This document shows, in pieces, positions 54,608 through 63,450 of a stretch of 64,000 bases of DNA (position 1 is the stretch's first letter; every line of letters begins with the position of its first letter). A program made the translations under genes and the position numbers. Source of the stretch: Leisingera sp. JC1 (lineage in GTDB: Bacteria > Pseudomonadota > Alphaproteobacteria > Rhodobacterales > Rhodobacteraceae); NCBI RefSeq assembly GCF_001679925.1, contig NZ_LYUZ01000092.1:47354-111353 (forward strand), in the 5' to 3' direction. The notes below the pieces were generated by a model. That model did no database searches and had not been told where the DNA came from. It was given only the letters and a program-made list of their open reading frames with translations.

Positions 54608-55866
54608 GCGTGCCCAAGTTCACCACCCTCGGCTGCCGCCTCAACGCCTATGAGACCGAGGCGATGAAGGAGTTGAGCCAGCAGGCGGGCCTGGAGAACG
54701 CCGTGGTGGTCAACACCTGCGCAGTGACGGCGGAAGCCGTGCGCAAGGCGCGCCAGGAGATCCGCAAGCTGCGCCGCGAAAACCCGGAAGCCCCGATCAT
54801 CGTCACCGGCTGCGCGGCCCAGACCGAGCCAGAGACCTTTGCCGCAATGGAAGAGGTCACCCGCGTCATCGGCAACACCGAGAAGATGCAGCCCGAGACC
54901 TGGCAGAAGATCGCCAAGGGGCCGGATTTCATCGGCACCACGGAGAAGGTCCAGGTCGACGACATCATGTCGGTGACAGAGACCGCAGGCCACCTGATCG
55001 ACGGCTTTGGCACCCGCTCGCGCGCCTATGTGCAGGTCCAGAACGGCTGCGATCATCGCTGCACCTTCTGCATCATCCCCTATGGCCGCGGCAATTCCCG
55101 CTCGGTCCCCGCAGGCGTGGTGATCGACCAGATCAAGCGGCTGGTGGACAGGGGCTACAACGAGGTGGTTCTGACCGGCGTGGACCTCACCTCCTGGGGC
55201 GCTGATCTGCCTGCACAGCCCCGTCTGGGCGACCTGGTGATGCGGATCCTGAAACTGGTGCCGGACCTGCCACGGCTGCGCATTTCTTCGATCGATTCGA
55301 TCGAGGCGGATGAAAACCTGATGCAGGCGATTGCCACCGAGCCGCGGCTGATGCCTCATCTGCACCTGTCGCTGCAGCACGGCGACGACCTGATCCTGAA
55401 ACGCATGGCCCGGCGCCACCTGCGCGACGACGCCATCGCGTTTTGCGAGGAAGCCCGCCGCCTGCGCCCGGAGATGACCTTTGGCGCCGACATCATCGCG
55501 GGCTTCCCGACTGAATCCGACGCGCATTTCGAGAATTCTCTGAAACTGGTCACCGACTGCGATCTGACCTGGCTGCACGTCTTCCCCTATTCCAAGCGCG
55601 AGGGCACCCCCGCGGCGAAGATCCCGAACCAGGTGAACGGCAACGTGATCAAGGAGCGAGCCGCCCGCCTGCGCGCGGCCGGCGATGCGCAGGTGGAACG
55701 CCACCTGGTGGAACAGGTCGGCAAGACCCACCGGATCCTGATGGAAAACCCGCACATGGGCCGCACCGAGCAGTTCACTGAGGTGGCCTTTGCGCAGCCG
55801 CAGGAAGAAGGCCGCATCGTCACCGCCGCGATTAGGGGTGTGGCAGGCAGCCAGCTGGTGGCTTGA
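54604..55866 (+). CDS. mtaB: tRNA t6A37 methylthiotransferase MtaB-like radical SAM enzyme
   Basis: MtaB adds a methylthio group to N6-threonylcarbamoyladenosine at tRNA position 37. The 420-residue protein has the UPF0004 domain cysteines Cys11, Cys39 and Cys70, the radical SAM cluster C149-x3-C153-x2-C156 (NGCDHRCTFCIIPYGRG) and a C-terminal TRAM-like region. GTRSRAYVQVQNGCDHRCTF is close to the MtaB rather than MiaB or RimO pattern. It is translationally coupled to dapF. Confidence 0.92.
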   Translation: MSVPKFTTLGCRLNAYETEAMKELSQQAGLENAVVVNTCAVTAEAVRKARQEIRKLRRENPEAPIIVTGCAAQTEPETFAAMEEVTRVIGNTEKMQPETWQKIAKGPDFIGTTEKVQVDDIMSVTETAGHLIDGFGTRSRAYVQVQNGCDHRCTFCIIPYGRGNSRSVPAGVVIDQIKRLVDRGYNEVVLTGVDLTSWGADLPAQPRLGDLVMRILKLVPDLPRLRISSIDSIEADENLMQAIATEPRLMPHLHLSLQHGDDLILKRMARRHLRDDAIAFCEEARRLRPEMTFGADIIAGFPTESDAHFENSLKLVTDCDLTWLHVFPYSKREGTPAAKIPNQVNGNVIKERAARLRAAGDAQVERHLVEQVGKTHRILMENPHMGRTEQFTEVAFAQPQEEGRIVTAAIRGVAGSQLVA

Positions 55867-55887
55867 CCCTCAGGACGGGAGCGCAAT

Positions 55888-56418
55888 GTGGCGAGGATCA
55901 TCTTTCTTCATGGCGCCTCCAGCAGCGGGAAATCCACAGTTGCCACAGCCATCCGGAAGGGGTCTCCACACCCTTGGCTGCACTTTTCAATCGACCACCT
56001 GAGAGACAGCGGCGCTTGGCGGCCCTCCGATTACCCCGATTGGCCAACCATACGGCCCGCGTTCTTCGACGGATTCCACCGCGCAGCCGCTGGTTTCGCA
56101 AATGCCGGAAACGGGCTGATCCTGGAACATATCCTCGACACGGCAGGCTGGCATCAGCAGTTACAGAAGCTTTTAATGGGCCATCAGCTCCTTTTCATCG
56201 CCATTCATACGCCGTTAGCAGAACTTTGCATCCGTGAACACCGCCGCGGGGACAGGCCTCAGGGCAGTGCAGCCCGGGACGCGGCCCATATCCATGACGG
56301 CTTGCACTACGACCTGGAGCTTGATGGCACCCATCCGCCGGATGACAACGCCGCAAAGGCCTTGCGCCTTATGGATGGCCCGATGGCGACGTCGAAGTTC
56401 TTTCTGCCCCGCGATTGA
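55888..56418 (+). CDS. Chloramphenicol-phosphotransferase-like P-loop kinase
   Basis: The 176-residue protein has a P-loop, FLHGASSSGKSTVA (9-16 as GASSSGKS), and a DHLRD segment placed like the substrate loop of chloramphenicol phosphotransferase-like kinases. LILEHIL and HTPLAELCIREHRRGDR follow as in the family. Real substrate is unknown; resistance to chloramphenicol should not be assumed. GTG 55888 has GGGAG seven bases upstream. The 56419-56647 gap after it shows no gene or clear signal. Confidence 0.75.
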   Translation: MARIIFLHGASSSGKSTVATAIRKGSPHPWLHFSIDHLRDSGAWRPSDYPDWPTIRPAFFDGFHRAAAGFANAGNGLILEHILDTAGWHQQLQKLLMGHQLLFIAIHTPLAELCIREHRRGDRPQGSAARDAAHIHDGLHYDLELDGTHPPDDNAAKALRLMDGPMATSKFFLPRD

Positions 56419-56647
56419 AGCAGTGCCCTCTCTGCAACGCGGCGACCGGGGGAACTTACGACCAGTTTGCAACCATCCCCCATTGCCGCTAAACCTCACA
56501 TCTTAGGTCCCGGATACCTGCCGCTCGCGGCCTTTGGCCATGGTGAAATCCGGTCTAGGATCCTTCCTGACGCCTGGGTGCACGCCCGGACAGCAACGCG
56601 AGCCCTGTCTGCAACGGCATATGCACCCTTTTGCGAAAGGTATATCC

Positions 56648-57085
56648 ATGCAGACAAACTCTGCCCTTCCTTCTGTTGCACAGCTCAAGGCCGAAGCAAG
56701 GCTGCTGCGCAAACACTCCGCGGCCAAGGGCCAGCCCATTCCCCACAGCACCGCCCTGGAGCGGATCGCCCACTACTACGGTTTCCGCGACTGGAACACG
56801 CTGCACGCCCGCGCCTCCAACGCACCGGAGCTGCAGGTGGGGATGCGGGTCGAGGGGCGCTATCTGGGCCAGCCCTTCACTGGCTATGTCCACGGTCTGG
56901 CCGCCTGCGGCAGCAACGGCCACCGGCGGATCACGCTGCAGTTCGACACGCCGGTGGATGTGGTTCAGTTCGACAGCTTCTCGTCCTGGCGCCACCGGGT
57001 GTCCGCGGTGATCAATGCGGACGACCGCTCGCCGCAGAAAACCTCCAACGGGCTGCCGCATCTGACGGTCAGCCCGCAGGCATAA
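56648..57085 (+). CDS. Glyoxalase-related domain protein
   Basis: The 145-residue protein begins SVAQLKAEARLLRKHSAAKGQPIPHSTALERIAHYYGFRDWNTLHA, a pattern (here split: LKAEARLLRKHSA and YGFRDWNTLHA) seen in the glyoxalase-related family. The C-terminal part (about 65-130) looks like a small beta barrel (GMRVEGRYLGQPFTGYVHGL). Biochemical role is unknown. AAAGG sits before ATG 56648. A strong hairpin after it is shared with the petC side. Confidence 0.72.
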   Translation: MQTNSALPSVAQLKAEARLLRKHSAAKGQPIPHSTALERIAHYYGFRDWNTLHARASNAPELQVGMRVEGRYLGQPFTGYVHGLAACGSNGHRRITLQFDTPVDVVQFDSFSSWRHRVSAVINADDRSPQKTSNGLPHLTVSPQA

Positions 57086-57101
57086 CCCCCGCAGCAACGA
57101 A

Positions 57102-57132
57102 AAACCCCCGCAAGTTTTGCTTGCGGGGGTTT
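57102..57132. terminator. Bidirectional terminator before petC end
   Basis: AAACCCCCGCAAG (57102-57114) pairs over 13 bases with CTTGCGGGGGTTT (57120-57132); the loop is TTTTG. T-runs flank it on both strands, so it ends the glyoxalase-related and petABC transcripts. Confidence 0.87.
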
Positions 57133-57163
57133 GATGTTTCTTAGCTGTGTCAGCCGCCAGGGA

Positions 57164-57952
57164 TCAGTGCTTGCCCTTGTGCGGCGCCCACAGGCGCTTG
57201 TTGGTCAGGTACAGCATCACCGACAGCAGGGTCAGGAACAGCACGCCGACAAAACCGGCCTGCTTGCGCGCCATCATCTTGGGCTCTGCAGTCCACATCA
57301 GGAAAGCCGCGACGTCCTGCGCCATGGCTTCCACGTCGTTGGCGTGGCCGTCAGCAAACTCCACCTGCTCATCCGACAGCGGCGGCGCCATCGAGATCCA
57401 GCCGCCCGGGAAGGCGGTGTTCTGATAGAAGGTGGTGCCTGCTTCTTCCTTGGTCTCGCCGGTGTAGCCGTGCAGCAGCGAGGCGATGTACTCGGCACCG
57501 CCCATGCCTTTGAACAGCTGGTTCAGACCCAGGCCGTAGGGGCCGTGGAAACCCGCGCGCGCCTTGGCCATCATGCTGAGGTCCGGGGCGCCGGCGTTGT
57601 TGTTTTCCGGGAAGAAGTCGACCGGCTTGGCCGGACGGTCCTCATCCAGTTCCGGATCGTAGACGCTGAAGTTGTCAGCTGCGTAGGCACGCACCTGGTC
57701 CTCCGGCATCTGCGGGCCGCCCTCGTCGGACAGGGTGCGGATCGGCACCAGCTTCAGCCCGTGGCAGGCTGCGCAAACTTCGGTGTAGATCTGCAGGCCG
57801 CGCTGCAGCTGGTTGCGGTCGTAGGTGCCGAACGGGCCTTCAAACGAGAAGGCGTAGTCGGTGATGTGCTGCTCGCCGCCGCCTGCTGCGTAAGACGCAG
57901 CAGGGATCATGGCCAGAGCGAAGGCGGCACCGGTTGCCAGTTTCTTGAACAT
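57164..57952 (-). CDS. petC: Cytochrome c1 of the bc1 complex
   Basis: The 262-residue protein has a signal peptide, the haem motif CAACH (Cys60, Cys63, His64), an AAPPLSD-like axial Met region ([17 protein letters not shown]) and a C-terminal anchor helix ([16 protein letters not shown]). It is the electron-output subunit passing electrons from Rieske to cytochrome c. Operon order petA-petB-petC is intact. Confidence 0.96.
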   Translation of the reverse strand: MFKKLATGAAFALAMIPAASYAAGGGEQHITDYAFSFEGPFGTYDRNQLQRGLQIYTEVCAACHGLKLVPIRTLSDEGGPQMPEDQVRAYAADNFSVYDPELDEDRPAKPVDFFPENNNAGAPDLSMMAKARAGFHGPYGLGLNQLFKGMGGAEYIASLLHGYTGETKEEAGTTFYQNTAFPGGWISMAPPLSDEQVEFADGHANDVEAMAQDVAAFLMWTAEPKMMARKQAGFVGVLFLTLLSVMLYLTNKRLWAPHKGKH

Positions 57953-57971
57953 TGTCAGGTGTTCCTTCTTC

Positions 57972-59306
57972 TTACTCGGCAGGAGTGGCGTCAGCAGAGG
58001 CTTTCTTGCCGTAGTGGGCGTCGAAATCCTCTTCGATGGTTGCAGGCTGAGCCAGCGGCTTCTCGATCACGCCCAGCAGCGGCAGGATCACGAAGAAGTA
58101 GCCGAACCAGTAGGCCGATGCGATCAGCGAGAACGATGCATAGGGCTCTTCCGCCGGCATCGCGCCCAGCCACATCAGGGCAAAGAAGTCGACGACCAGC
58201 AGCGCGAACCACCATTTGAACATCGGGCGGTAACGGCCCGAACGCACGTTGGAGGTGTCCAGCCAGGGCGCCAACGCCATCGCCAGGATCGCGCCGAACA
58301 TGGCGATCACGCCAAAGAACTTCGCATCAACGATGCCGCCGGTCACGAAGGACGCGAACTGCACCACCCAGACCTCGGAGGTGAAGGCACGCAGGATCGC
58401 GTAGAACGGCAGGAAGTACCATTCCGGAACGATGTGCGCCGGGGTCACCAGCGGGTTGGCTTCGATGTAGTTGTCCGGGTGGCCCAGGTAGTTCGGCATG
58501 AAGCCGACGATGGCCCAGAACACAACCAGCACAACGGCCAGGCCCAGGAAGTCCTTGATCACGAAATACGGCCAGAACGGCAGCGTGTCTTTCTTGGCTT
58601 CTTCCTTGGACCCTTTACGGACATCAACACCGGTCGGGTTGTTGTTGCCGGTGGTGTGGAAGGCCCAGATGTGCACGATCACCAGTGCTGCAATCACGAA
58701 GGGCAGCAGGTAGTGCAGCGAGAAGAAGCGGTTCAGGGTGGCGTTATCCACCGCGGGCCCGCCCAGCAGCCAGGTCTGAATCGACTCGCCGATGAACGGG
58801 ATCGCGCCGAACAGGCCGGTGATAACGGTAGCACCCCAGAAGGACATCTGGCCCCAGGGCAGCACGTAGCCCATGAAGGCGGTGCCCATCATCATCAGGT
58901 AGATCAGCATGCCGACGATCCAGGTGATCTCGCGGGGCGCCTTGTAGGAGCCGTAGTACAGGCCGCGGAAGATGTGGATGTAGACGGCAACAAAGAACAG
59001 CGAAGCGCCGTTCATGTGCAGATACCGCAGCATATGGCCGCCGTTCACATCGCGCATGATGTGCTCGATCGAGGCAAAGGCCAGGTCAACGTGCGGGGTG
59101 TAATGCATCACCAGGACGATGCCGGTGACGATTTGCAGCGCCAGGCAGAATGCCAGGACGATGCCCCAGATCCACCACCAGTTCAGGTTCTTGGGGGTGG
59201 GGATCATGATGGTGTCATAGATCAGGCCGACGATGGGCAGGCGGCTGTGAAGCCACTTCTCTGCGCCTGTCTTCGGCTCGTAATGGTCGTGCGGAATACC
59301 GGACAT
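57972..59306 (-). CDS. petB: Cytochrome b of the bc1 complex
   Basis: The 444-residue, multi-helix protein holds both haems b and the quinol sites. Seen are [23 protein letters not shown] helix [21 protein letters not shown] with haem His, [17 protein letters not shown] of the Qo site and [19 protein letters not shown] is the conserved Qo loop. Only 12 bases separate it from petA. Confidence 0.97.
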   Translation of the reverse strand: MSGIPHDHYEPKTGAEKWLHSRLPIVGLIYDTIMIPTPKNLNWWWIWGIVLAFCLALQIVTGIVLVMHYTPHVDLAFASIEHIMRDVNGGHMLRYLHMNGASLFFVAVYIHIFRGLYYGSYKAPREITWIVGMLIYLMMMGTAFMGYVLPWGQMSFWGATVITGLFGAIPFIGESIQTWLLGGPAVDNATLNRFFSLHYLLPFVIAALVIVHIWAFHTTGNNNPTGVDVRKGSKEEAKKDTLPFWPYFVIKDFLGLAVVLVVFWAIVGFMPNYLGHPDNYIEANPLVTPAHIVPEWYFLPFYAILRAFTSEVWVVQFASFVTGGIVDAKFFGVIAMFGAILAMALAPWLDTSNVRSGRYRPMFKWWFALLVVDFFALMWLGAMPAEEPYASFSLIASAYWFGYFFVILPLLGVIEKPLAQPATIEEDFDAHYGKKASADATPAE

Positions 59307-59318
59307 GGGCGCGTTTCC

Positions 59319-59879
59319 TTATCCCAGCTTGATGGTGTTTTCGTCGACGAACTCGGCGACAGGCACATGCAGGTTCTGCGGCGCGGGACCTTTGCGGATC
59401 CGGCCGGCGGTGTCGTAGTGCGACCCGTGGCAAGGGCAGAACCAGCCGTGGAAATCACCGGAGCCATCGCCCAGCGGCACACAGCCCAGATGGGTGCAGA
59501 CGCCCATCATCACCAGCCATTCGCCGGCCTCGTCCATGGTGCGGTTTGCGTCAGCCGCGTCGGTGCCCGGCTTGTTCGGGTTTTCCGACGATTTGTCGAT
59601 CAGGTCGGACAGCTCCACGGCGCGGGCTGCCTCGATCTCTTCCTGGGTGCGGCGGCGGATGAACACCGGCTTGCCAAGGAACATCACCGACAGCTGCGTG
59701 CCTACTTCCACGCCGCTGACATCGACCAGGATCGAGGACAGCGCTTTCACGTCGGCGGAGGGGTTCATCTGGTTGACCAGGGGCCATACGGCGGCACCCG
59801 CGGTCACTGCCCCGGCGCCGGCAGTGGCGTAGTAGAGGAAATCTCTCCGGGTTCCTTCGTGGTCTTCTGCGTGGGACAC
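59319..59879 (-). CDS. petA: Rieske iron-sulfur protein of the bc1 complex
   Basis: The 186-residue protein has a Tat-type start ([13 protein letters not shown]), one N-terminal helix and the 2Fe-2S motifs CTHLGC (Cys128, His130, Cys133) and CPCHGSHYD (Cys148, Cys150, His151). It accepts electrons from quinol at the Qo site. It heads the petABC operon. Confidence 0.97.
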   Translation of the reverse strand: MSHAEDHEGTRRDFLYYATAGAGAVTAGAAVWPLVNQMNPSADVKALSSILVDVSGVEVGTQLSVMFLGKPVFIRRRTQEEIEAARAVELSDLIDKSSENPNKPGTDAADANRTMDEAGEWLVMMGVCTHLGCVPLGDGSGDFHGWFCPCHGSHYDTAGRIRKGPAPQNLHVPVAEFVDENTIKLG

Positions 59880-60023
59880 GAGGTTTTCTCCAATTCCAGC
59901 GCCCGTTTAGGGCAAACATGCGCATGCACCGCGATTGCTCGCAGTGACTCAGGCGCGTGTCTAGCGGGGAGAAGCCGCTTCGTCCAGCGGTCATAGGCGC
60001 GCAGAAAGCCGCAGACGGCAATT

Positions 60024-60068
60024 CTGTCACGCCTGTGTGACAGTGCCGCACCCATATCTGTGCGGCAC
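60024..60068. repeat. Two adjoining inverted repeats upstream of petA
   Basis: CTGTCAC (60024-60030) is inverted as GTGACAG (60037-60043), and GTGCCGCAC (60043-60051) as GTGCGGCAC (60060-60068). They share base 60043. They lie between the GST stop and the petA start and could be an operator and/or terminator. The remaining 59880-60091 sequence shows nothing definite. Confidence 0.48.
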
Positions 60069-60091
60069 ATGCATGTTTCAAGGGCCGGCGC

Positions 60092-60694
60092 TCAGGCCGC
60101 GGGCGGTTTTGTCGCCTGCATCGCAGGGCGCGATTCGAAATCCGCGAACCAGTCCGCCAGCGCCTCGTTGCCCTGGCGCCAATTGGTTTCCGGGTGGCGG
60201 AAATCCACATAAGCCAACGCGCAGGCAACCGCGATCTGGCCGATATCCAGCGGTCCCTGCAGGTGGCTCATCCAGCGCGCATTCAGCGCCGCGCAGCCGC
60301 CCAGCACCTTGCCCCGCTGCGCGTCCAGCCAATTGTCCCACTGTTTGTCTTCGGGACGCAGCCGTTTTTCATAAGACATCAGCACCGCCGCATCCATGAT
60401 TCCGTCGGCCGTGGCCTCCAGCACCTTGCTGTCCCAGCCGCGGCCGTACAATTTGCCGCCTGCGCGCTCATCCAGGTAGGCGCAGATCACCCGGCTGTCA
60501 TACAAGGCCGGCCCGTCATTGCGCTCCAGCGCCGGGATCTTGGCCAGCGGGTTGCTGGCCTTCACATCCGGGCTGGGCTTCAGGGGCGTGGTGGTGACGT
60601 CCATAATATCAACATCCTCCAGCTGCCCGGTTTCATGCAGCAGCACCACAACCTTGCGGGCAAAGGGAGATGATTGGGAAAAAGTGAGCTTCAT
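60092..60694 (-). CDS. Glutathione S-transferase family protein
   Basis: The 200-residue protein has a thioredoxin-like domain beginning MKLTFSQSSPFARKVVVLLHE, with NPLAKIPAL and the YDSRVICAYLDE glutathione contact, then helical DIGQIAVACALAYVDFR. SSPFARKV suggests a Ser-type catalytic residue. GGAGGA precedes ATG 60694; the longer frame upstream is not supported. It is probably separate from petABC, given the repeats between. Confidence 0.87.
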   Translation of the reverse strand: MKLTFSQSSPFARKVVVLLHETGQLEDVDIMDVTTTPLKPSPDVKASNPLAKIPALERNDGPALYDSRVICAYLDERAGGKLYGRGWDSKVLEATADGIMDAAVLMSYEKRLRPEDKQWDNWLDAQRGKVLGGCAALNARWMSHLQGPLDIGQIAVACALAYVDFRHPETNWRQGNEALADWFADFESRPAMQATKPPAA

Positions 60695-60806
60695 TGAAAA
60701 TCCTCCGGTGTTTGGCCGCAGCCTACTGCAAGCGGACCTGAGGGGAAGGGGCAAATGCAGCACTGTGCTAGACTGGGCCTGTGTAACAAGTGACAGGAGC
60801 CCCACA

Positions 60807-61103
60807 ATGATCATGCGGATATTCCAGGTTACCATACGGCCCGGCAAAGAAGCCGAGTTCAGCAAGTTCTTTCATGAAACCGCAATCCCGCTGATGAAGG
60901 GCACCGAGGGCATCGTCTCGGTCCTGCCCGGCGCGCCGCGCTCTGAGACCCCGCGGGAGTTCAGCTTTGTGATGGTCTGGAGGGATCTGGCCTCGCTCAA
61001 GGCTTTCGTAGGCGAGGACTACACCAGCCCGCACATCGACCCGGCCGAGGCCGAACTGGTCGAGTCGCGCACCATCAAACACTATGATCTGGTAGAAGCC
61101 TGA
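60807..61103 (+). CDS. Antibiotic-biosynthesis-monooxygenase (ABM) fold protein
   Basis: The 98-residue single-domain protein has MRIFQVTIRPGKEAEFSKFF, GTEGIVSVLPGA and FSFVMVWRDLASLKAFVGED, the ferredoxin-like ABM/dimeric alpha-beta barrel pattern. Such proteins are small oxygenases or stress proteins; the name does not prove antibiotic synthesis. AGGAG lies before ATG 60807. Its 3' end overlaps the convergent PaiB gene by 22 bases. Confidence 0.82.
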   Translation: MIMRIFQVTIRPGKEAEFSKFFHETAIPLMKGTEGIVSVLPGAPRSETPREFSFVMVWRDLASLKAFVGEDYTSPHIDPAEAELVESRTIKHYDLVEA

Positions 61104-61705
61104 CGCATCAGCACCGCCAGCTCCTCCAGCTCCGCGCCCATGCCGCCGGCTATGGCCTCTGCGGCTCCGGCGCGCGCGGCGTCCGGTTTATTCTGGCTCA
61201 GCTTCCAGGTGCCATCAGTGCCCGTGATCCGCATCCGGGCGGGCACGATCATCCGCATCATCCGCGCCAGCGCCGCTGCATCCATCTTGGCCGTCGTCCA
61301 GGGCGGCTTCGGCGCCAGCCGCGCCTCATAGAACGCCGACTGCCGGTCCAGCAGATCGCGCAATTCCTCATCCGAACGCAACTCCAGCTCGCCAGTCAGA
61401 TGCACCGCGACATAGTTCCAGGTCGGCACCTGATCTGGCACCCCGTACCAGTCCGGCGAGACATAGCCATCCGGCCCGCTGACGGCGATCCTGGCCGGGC
61501 GCGCTTCCTTCAGCATCCGCACAATCGGATTGGAGCGCACCAGATGCAGATCCGCCCATTCCCCGTCTTCGGAAATCAGGAACGGCACATGGCTGATCAG
61601 CGGTGCCGCCTCCGTGGACACGGCCAGCACGCCAAAGGCCCGCGCACGGGCGTACGCCAGATTCTGCGCCGTCTCCGCGTCATGGAAAACCGGGTTGGGA
61701 TGCAT
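61082..61705 (-). CDS. PaiB-like FMN-binding protein
   Basis: The 207-residue protein begins MHPNPVFHDAETAQNLAYAR and has SHVPFLISEDGEWADLHLVRSNP in pieces, YVSPDWYG and PTWNYVAVHLTGEL, all typical of the PaiB/YhbP-like flavin family. PaiB represses sporulation genes in Bacillus, but most relatives are simply FMN-binding. AGGAGAAAC precedes ATG 61705; the much longer upstream frame would run through the riboswitch region and is rejected. Confidence 0.85.
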   Translation of the reverse strand: MHPNPVFHDAETAQNLAYARARAFGVLAVSTEAAPLISHVPFLISEDGEWADLHLVRSNPIVRMLKEARPARIAVSGPDGYVSPDWYGVPDQVPTWNYVAVHLTGELELRSDEELRDLLDRQSAFYEARLAPKPPWTTAKMDAAALARMMRMIVPARMRITGTDGTWKLSQNKPDAARAGAAEAIAGGMGAELEELAVLMRQASTRS

Positions 61706-61832
61706 GCTGTTTCTCCTGTGCCTGCCCGTCCCCCGTACCATGGAACGGGGTCCTGCAATTTGAAAAGCTCCACTTCCCTGCTCAGGAACAATACCAATTT
61801 CACTTCCCGGCCGGGCGTCCAGCGTTCCGATC

Positions 61833-61861
61833 TTGAAATCAGCCGCACCGCTTGGCAATGT
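61833..61861 (+). promoter_or_regulatory. Possible promoter of the FMN riboswitch transcript
   Basis: TTGAAA at 61833-61838 and CAATGT at 61856-61861 are 17 bases apart. The predicted transcription start falls where the riboswitch P1 helix begins. The -10 is weak. Confidence 0.45.
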
Positions 61862-61867
61862 CCGCGT

Positions 61868-62008
61868 GTTCTCAGGGCGGGGCGGAATTCCCCACCGGCG
61901 GTAAGCGGGTACGTCCCGTAAGCCCGCGAGCGGCTTCCAAGCTTTTGGAAGTGTCAGCAGATCTGGTGCGATTCCAGAGCCGACGGTCATAGTCCGGATG
62001 GAAGAGAA
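61868..62008 (+). ncRNA. FMN riboswitch (RFN element)
   Basis: P1 is GTTCTC (61868-61873) with GAGAAC (62003-62008). Inside are the conserved blocks GGGCGGGGCGGAATTCCCCA, CCGGCGGTAAG, AGCCCGCGAGC, GGTGCGATTCCAGAGCCGAC and AGTCCGGATGGAAGAGA. These cover the full FMN aptamer. It should switch ribH off when FMN is plentiful. Confidence 0.95.
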
Positions 62009-62077
62009 CGTGCAGACGAGCCACGGATGACGTGCGCCCGTCTGTTCGTGATCGCCTTGGGTGACGTGTCATGCCGT

Positions 62078-62119
62078 GCTGGCAGCGAAAAGTGGACACC
62101 GGTTTTCGCGGCCGCCAGC
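62078..62119 (+). promoter_or_regulatory. Long hairpin between riboswitch and ribH, likely expression platform
   Basis: GCTGGC (62078-62083) pairs with GCCAGC (62114-62119), enclosing GCGAAAA (62085-62091) with TTTTCGC (62103-62109). It ends 17 bases before the AGGAG of ribH. The inner 25 bases look like a dispersed palindromic unit of alphaproteobacteria. Confidence 0.5.
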
Positions 62120-62149
62120 AGGCCACCAAACTGTATAGGAGATTACGAA

Positions 62150-62587
62150 ATGACACACACCCGCTATGCCTTCATCAAGGCGCAATGGCATGCCGATATT
62201 GTCGACCAGGCGCTGGAAGGCTTCCTGCAGCTGATCCCGGCGGATCAGGTGGACGTGTTCGACGTGCCCGGCGCCTTTGAAATGCCGCTCTTGGCACAGG
62301 AGCTGGCAAAGACCGGGAAATACGCCGCCGTGGCCTGCGCCGCGCTGGTCGTTGATGGCGGCATCTACCGGCATGATTTCGTGGCCCAGGCCGTGGTCGA
62401 CGGTCTGATGCGCGCCGGCTTGGACACCGGCATTCCGGTGCTGTCGGTCTCGCTGACCCCGCATCATTTCCAGGAAACCGAGCATCACATGGCCATCTAC
62501 CGCGCGCACTTCGTGCAAAAAGGCAACGAAGCCGCCAGTGCAGCGCTGATGATCACCAAGACGCGGCAGGCGGCGCTGGCCGCATAA
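62150..62587 (+). CDS. ribH: 6,7-dimethyl-8-ribityllumazine synthase, type II-like
   Basis: RibH joins the butanone phosphate and ribityl-aminouracil to make lumazine, the riboflavin precursor. The 145-residue protein has FIKAQWHADIVDQALEGF, VPGAFEMPLLAQ and a CAALVVDGGIYRHDFV segment (His near residue 80) followed by SVSLTPHHF. GGIYRH replaces the usual GGTxH, as in type II (RibH2, Brucella BLS) enzymes. AGGAG lies before ATG 62150. Confidence 0.93.
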   Translation: MTHTRYAFIKAQWHADIVDQALEGFLQLIPADQVDVFDVPGAFEMPLLAQELAKTGKYAAVACAALVVDGGIYRHDFVAQAVVDGLMRAGLDTGIPVLSVSLTPHHFQETEHHMAIYRAHFVQKGNEAASAALMITKTRQAALAA

Positions 62588-62591
62588 ACGC

Positions 62592-62643
62592 TGCACTTAC
62601 AGTGCATTAGACTCTGTACCAGCCCGCCGCACCGGCGGCGGGC
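62592..62643. repeat. Two hairpins after ribH
   Basis: TGCACT (62592-62597) pairs with AGTGCA (62601-62606), and GCCCGCCGC (62622-62630) with GCGGCGGGC (62635-62643). Neither has a T-run. Confidence 0.5.
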
Positions 62644-62686
62644 ACCAAGCTTGAAGGCCACCGACCAAACTTAACCAGTTGTTTAC

Positions 62687-62715
62687 AAAAGAGGTTTCGC
62701 AGCGAAACCCCTTTT
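62687..62715. terminator. Bidirectional hairpin between ribH and thiQ
   Basis: AAAAG...GGTTTC pairs with GAAACC...CTTTT with one mismatch. Flanking T/A runs suit termination of both convergent units. Confidence 0.6.
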
Positions 62716-62751
62716 CACCTGCACCCGGCCACAGCCGCCCTCGGCAGCGGA

Positions 62752-63450
62752 TCAGGCAGATCCCAAATACGCCTTCAACGCAGGCGGCGGGTTGTCCAGC
62801 AGTTCCGCCGCCGGCTCCGGCGGATGCGCCTTGCCGTCAGCCACCAGCACCACCTGGTCCGCAATCCGGCGGGCGTCGTTCGGGTCATGGCTGACCATCA
62901 GCACCGTGGCACCGCTTTCGCGCGCCAGCTCCGAGACCAGATCCAGCATCTCTGCCTTCAGCGCCGGGCCCAGCGCGGCAAAGGGTTCATCCAGCAGCAG
63001 AATATCGCGCCCCTGCACCAGCACCCGCGCCAGCGCCACCCGGCTTTGCTGCCCGCCCGACAGCGCAGCGGGCTTGCGGGTGCCCATAGCGCCAAGTCCA
63101 ACCCGCTCCAGCGCGGCCTCAACCTGGCGCTGCTCCGCCGCGCTCAGCCGCAGGTTTGCATGCAGCCCCAACGCCACATTCTGCGCCACGGTCAGATGCG
63201 GGAACAGGTTGCCGTCCTGAAACAGCATCGCCACCGGCCGCTTACCCGGCGCTTGGCGGGTCAGGTCAGCGCCGTTCCACAAAATGCGCCCGCGGGTCAC
63301 CGGTAGGAAACCGGCCACTGCCTCCACCAGCGTCGATTTCCCGGCCCCGGACGGCCCGATCACCGCCACGCAGGCCCCGGGCGCGATCTCCAGATCCGCC
63401 TCCACCGCGTAATCGCCGTTCATGATCCGGCAGCTCTCAAGCCTCAGCAT
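62752..63450 (-). CDS. thiQ: Thiamine ABC transporter ATPase
   Basis: The 232-residue ATPase has Walker A GPSGAGKST, signature LSGGQQSRVALARVL, Walker [14 protein letters not shown] and the switch VSHDPNDARRI. It lies directly after a ThiP-like permease, overlapping its 5' neighbour by seven bases, matching thiBPQ order. Assignment to thiamine rather than iron or sulfate comes from this pairing and from the MLRLESCRI-type start. Confidence 0.85.
   Translation of the reverse strand: MLRLESCRIMNGDYAVEADLEIAPGACVAVIGPSGAGKSTLVEAVAGFLPVTRGRILWNGADLTRQAPGKRPVAMLFQDGNLFPHLTVAQNVALGLHANLRLSAAEQRQVEAALERVGLGAMGTRKPAALSGGQQSRVALARVLVQGRDILLLDEPFAALGPALKAEMLDLVSELARESGATVLMVSHDPNDARRIADQVVLVADGKAHPPEPAAELLDNPPPALKAYLGSA

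Noticed and set aside
54301..55755. 484-codon open frame antisense to mtaB
   Set aside because: Opposite strand encodes a radical SAM enzyme with every motif intact.
55888..56418. Chloramphenicol resistance gene
   Set aside because: Only the P-loop kinase fold is shared; substrate residues cannot be confirmed and the context is housekeeping.
57909..59996. 695-codon open frame on the plus strand, antisense to petC-petB-petA
   Set aside because: It mirrors three certain genes; its open state comes from codon bias at high GC. The protein is low-complexity (His/Gln/Asp-rich) and matches no family.
61706..61990. Upstream in-frame extension of the PaiB-like gene
   Set aside because: It would translate the complement of the FMN riboswitch region; family start is at 61705.
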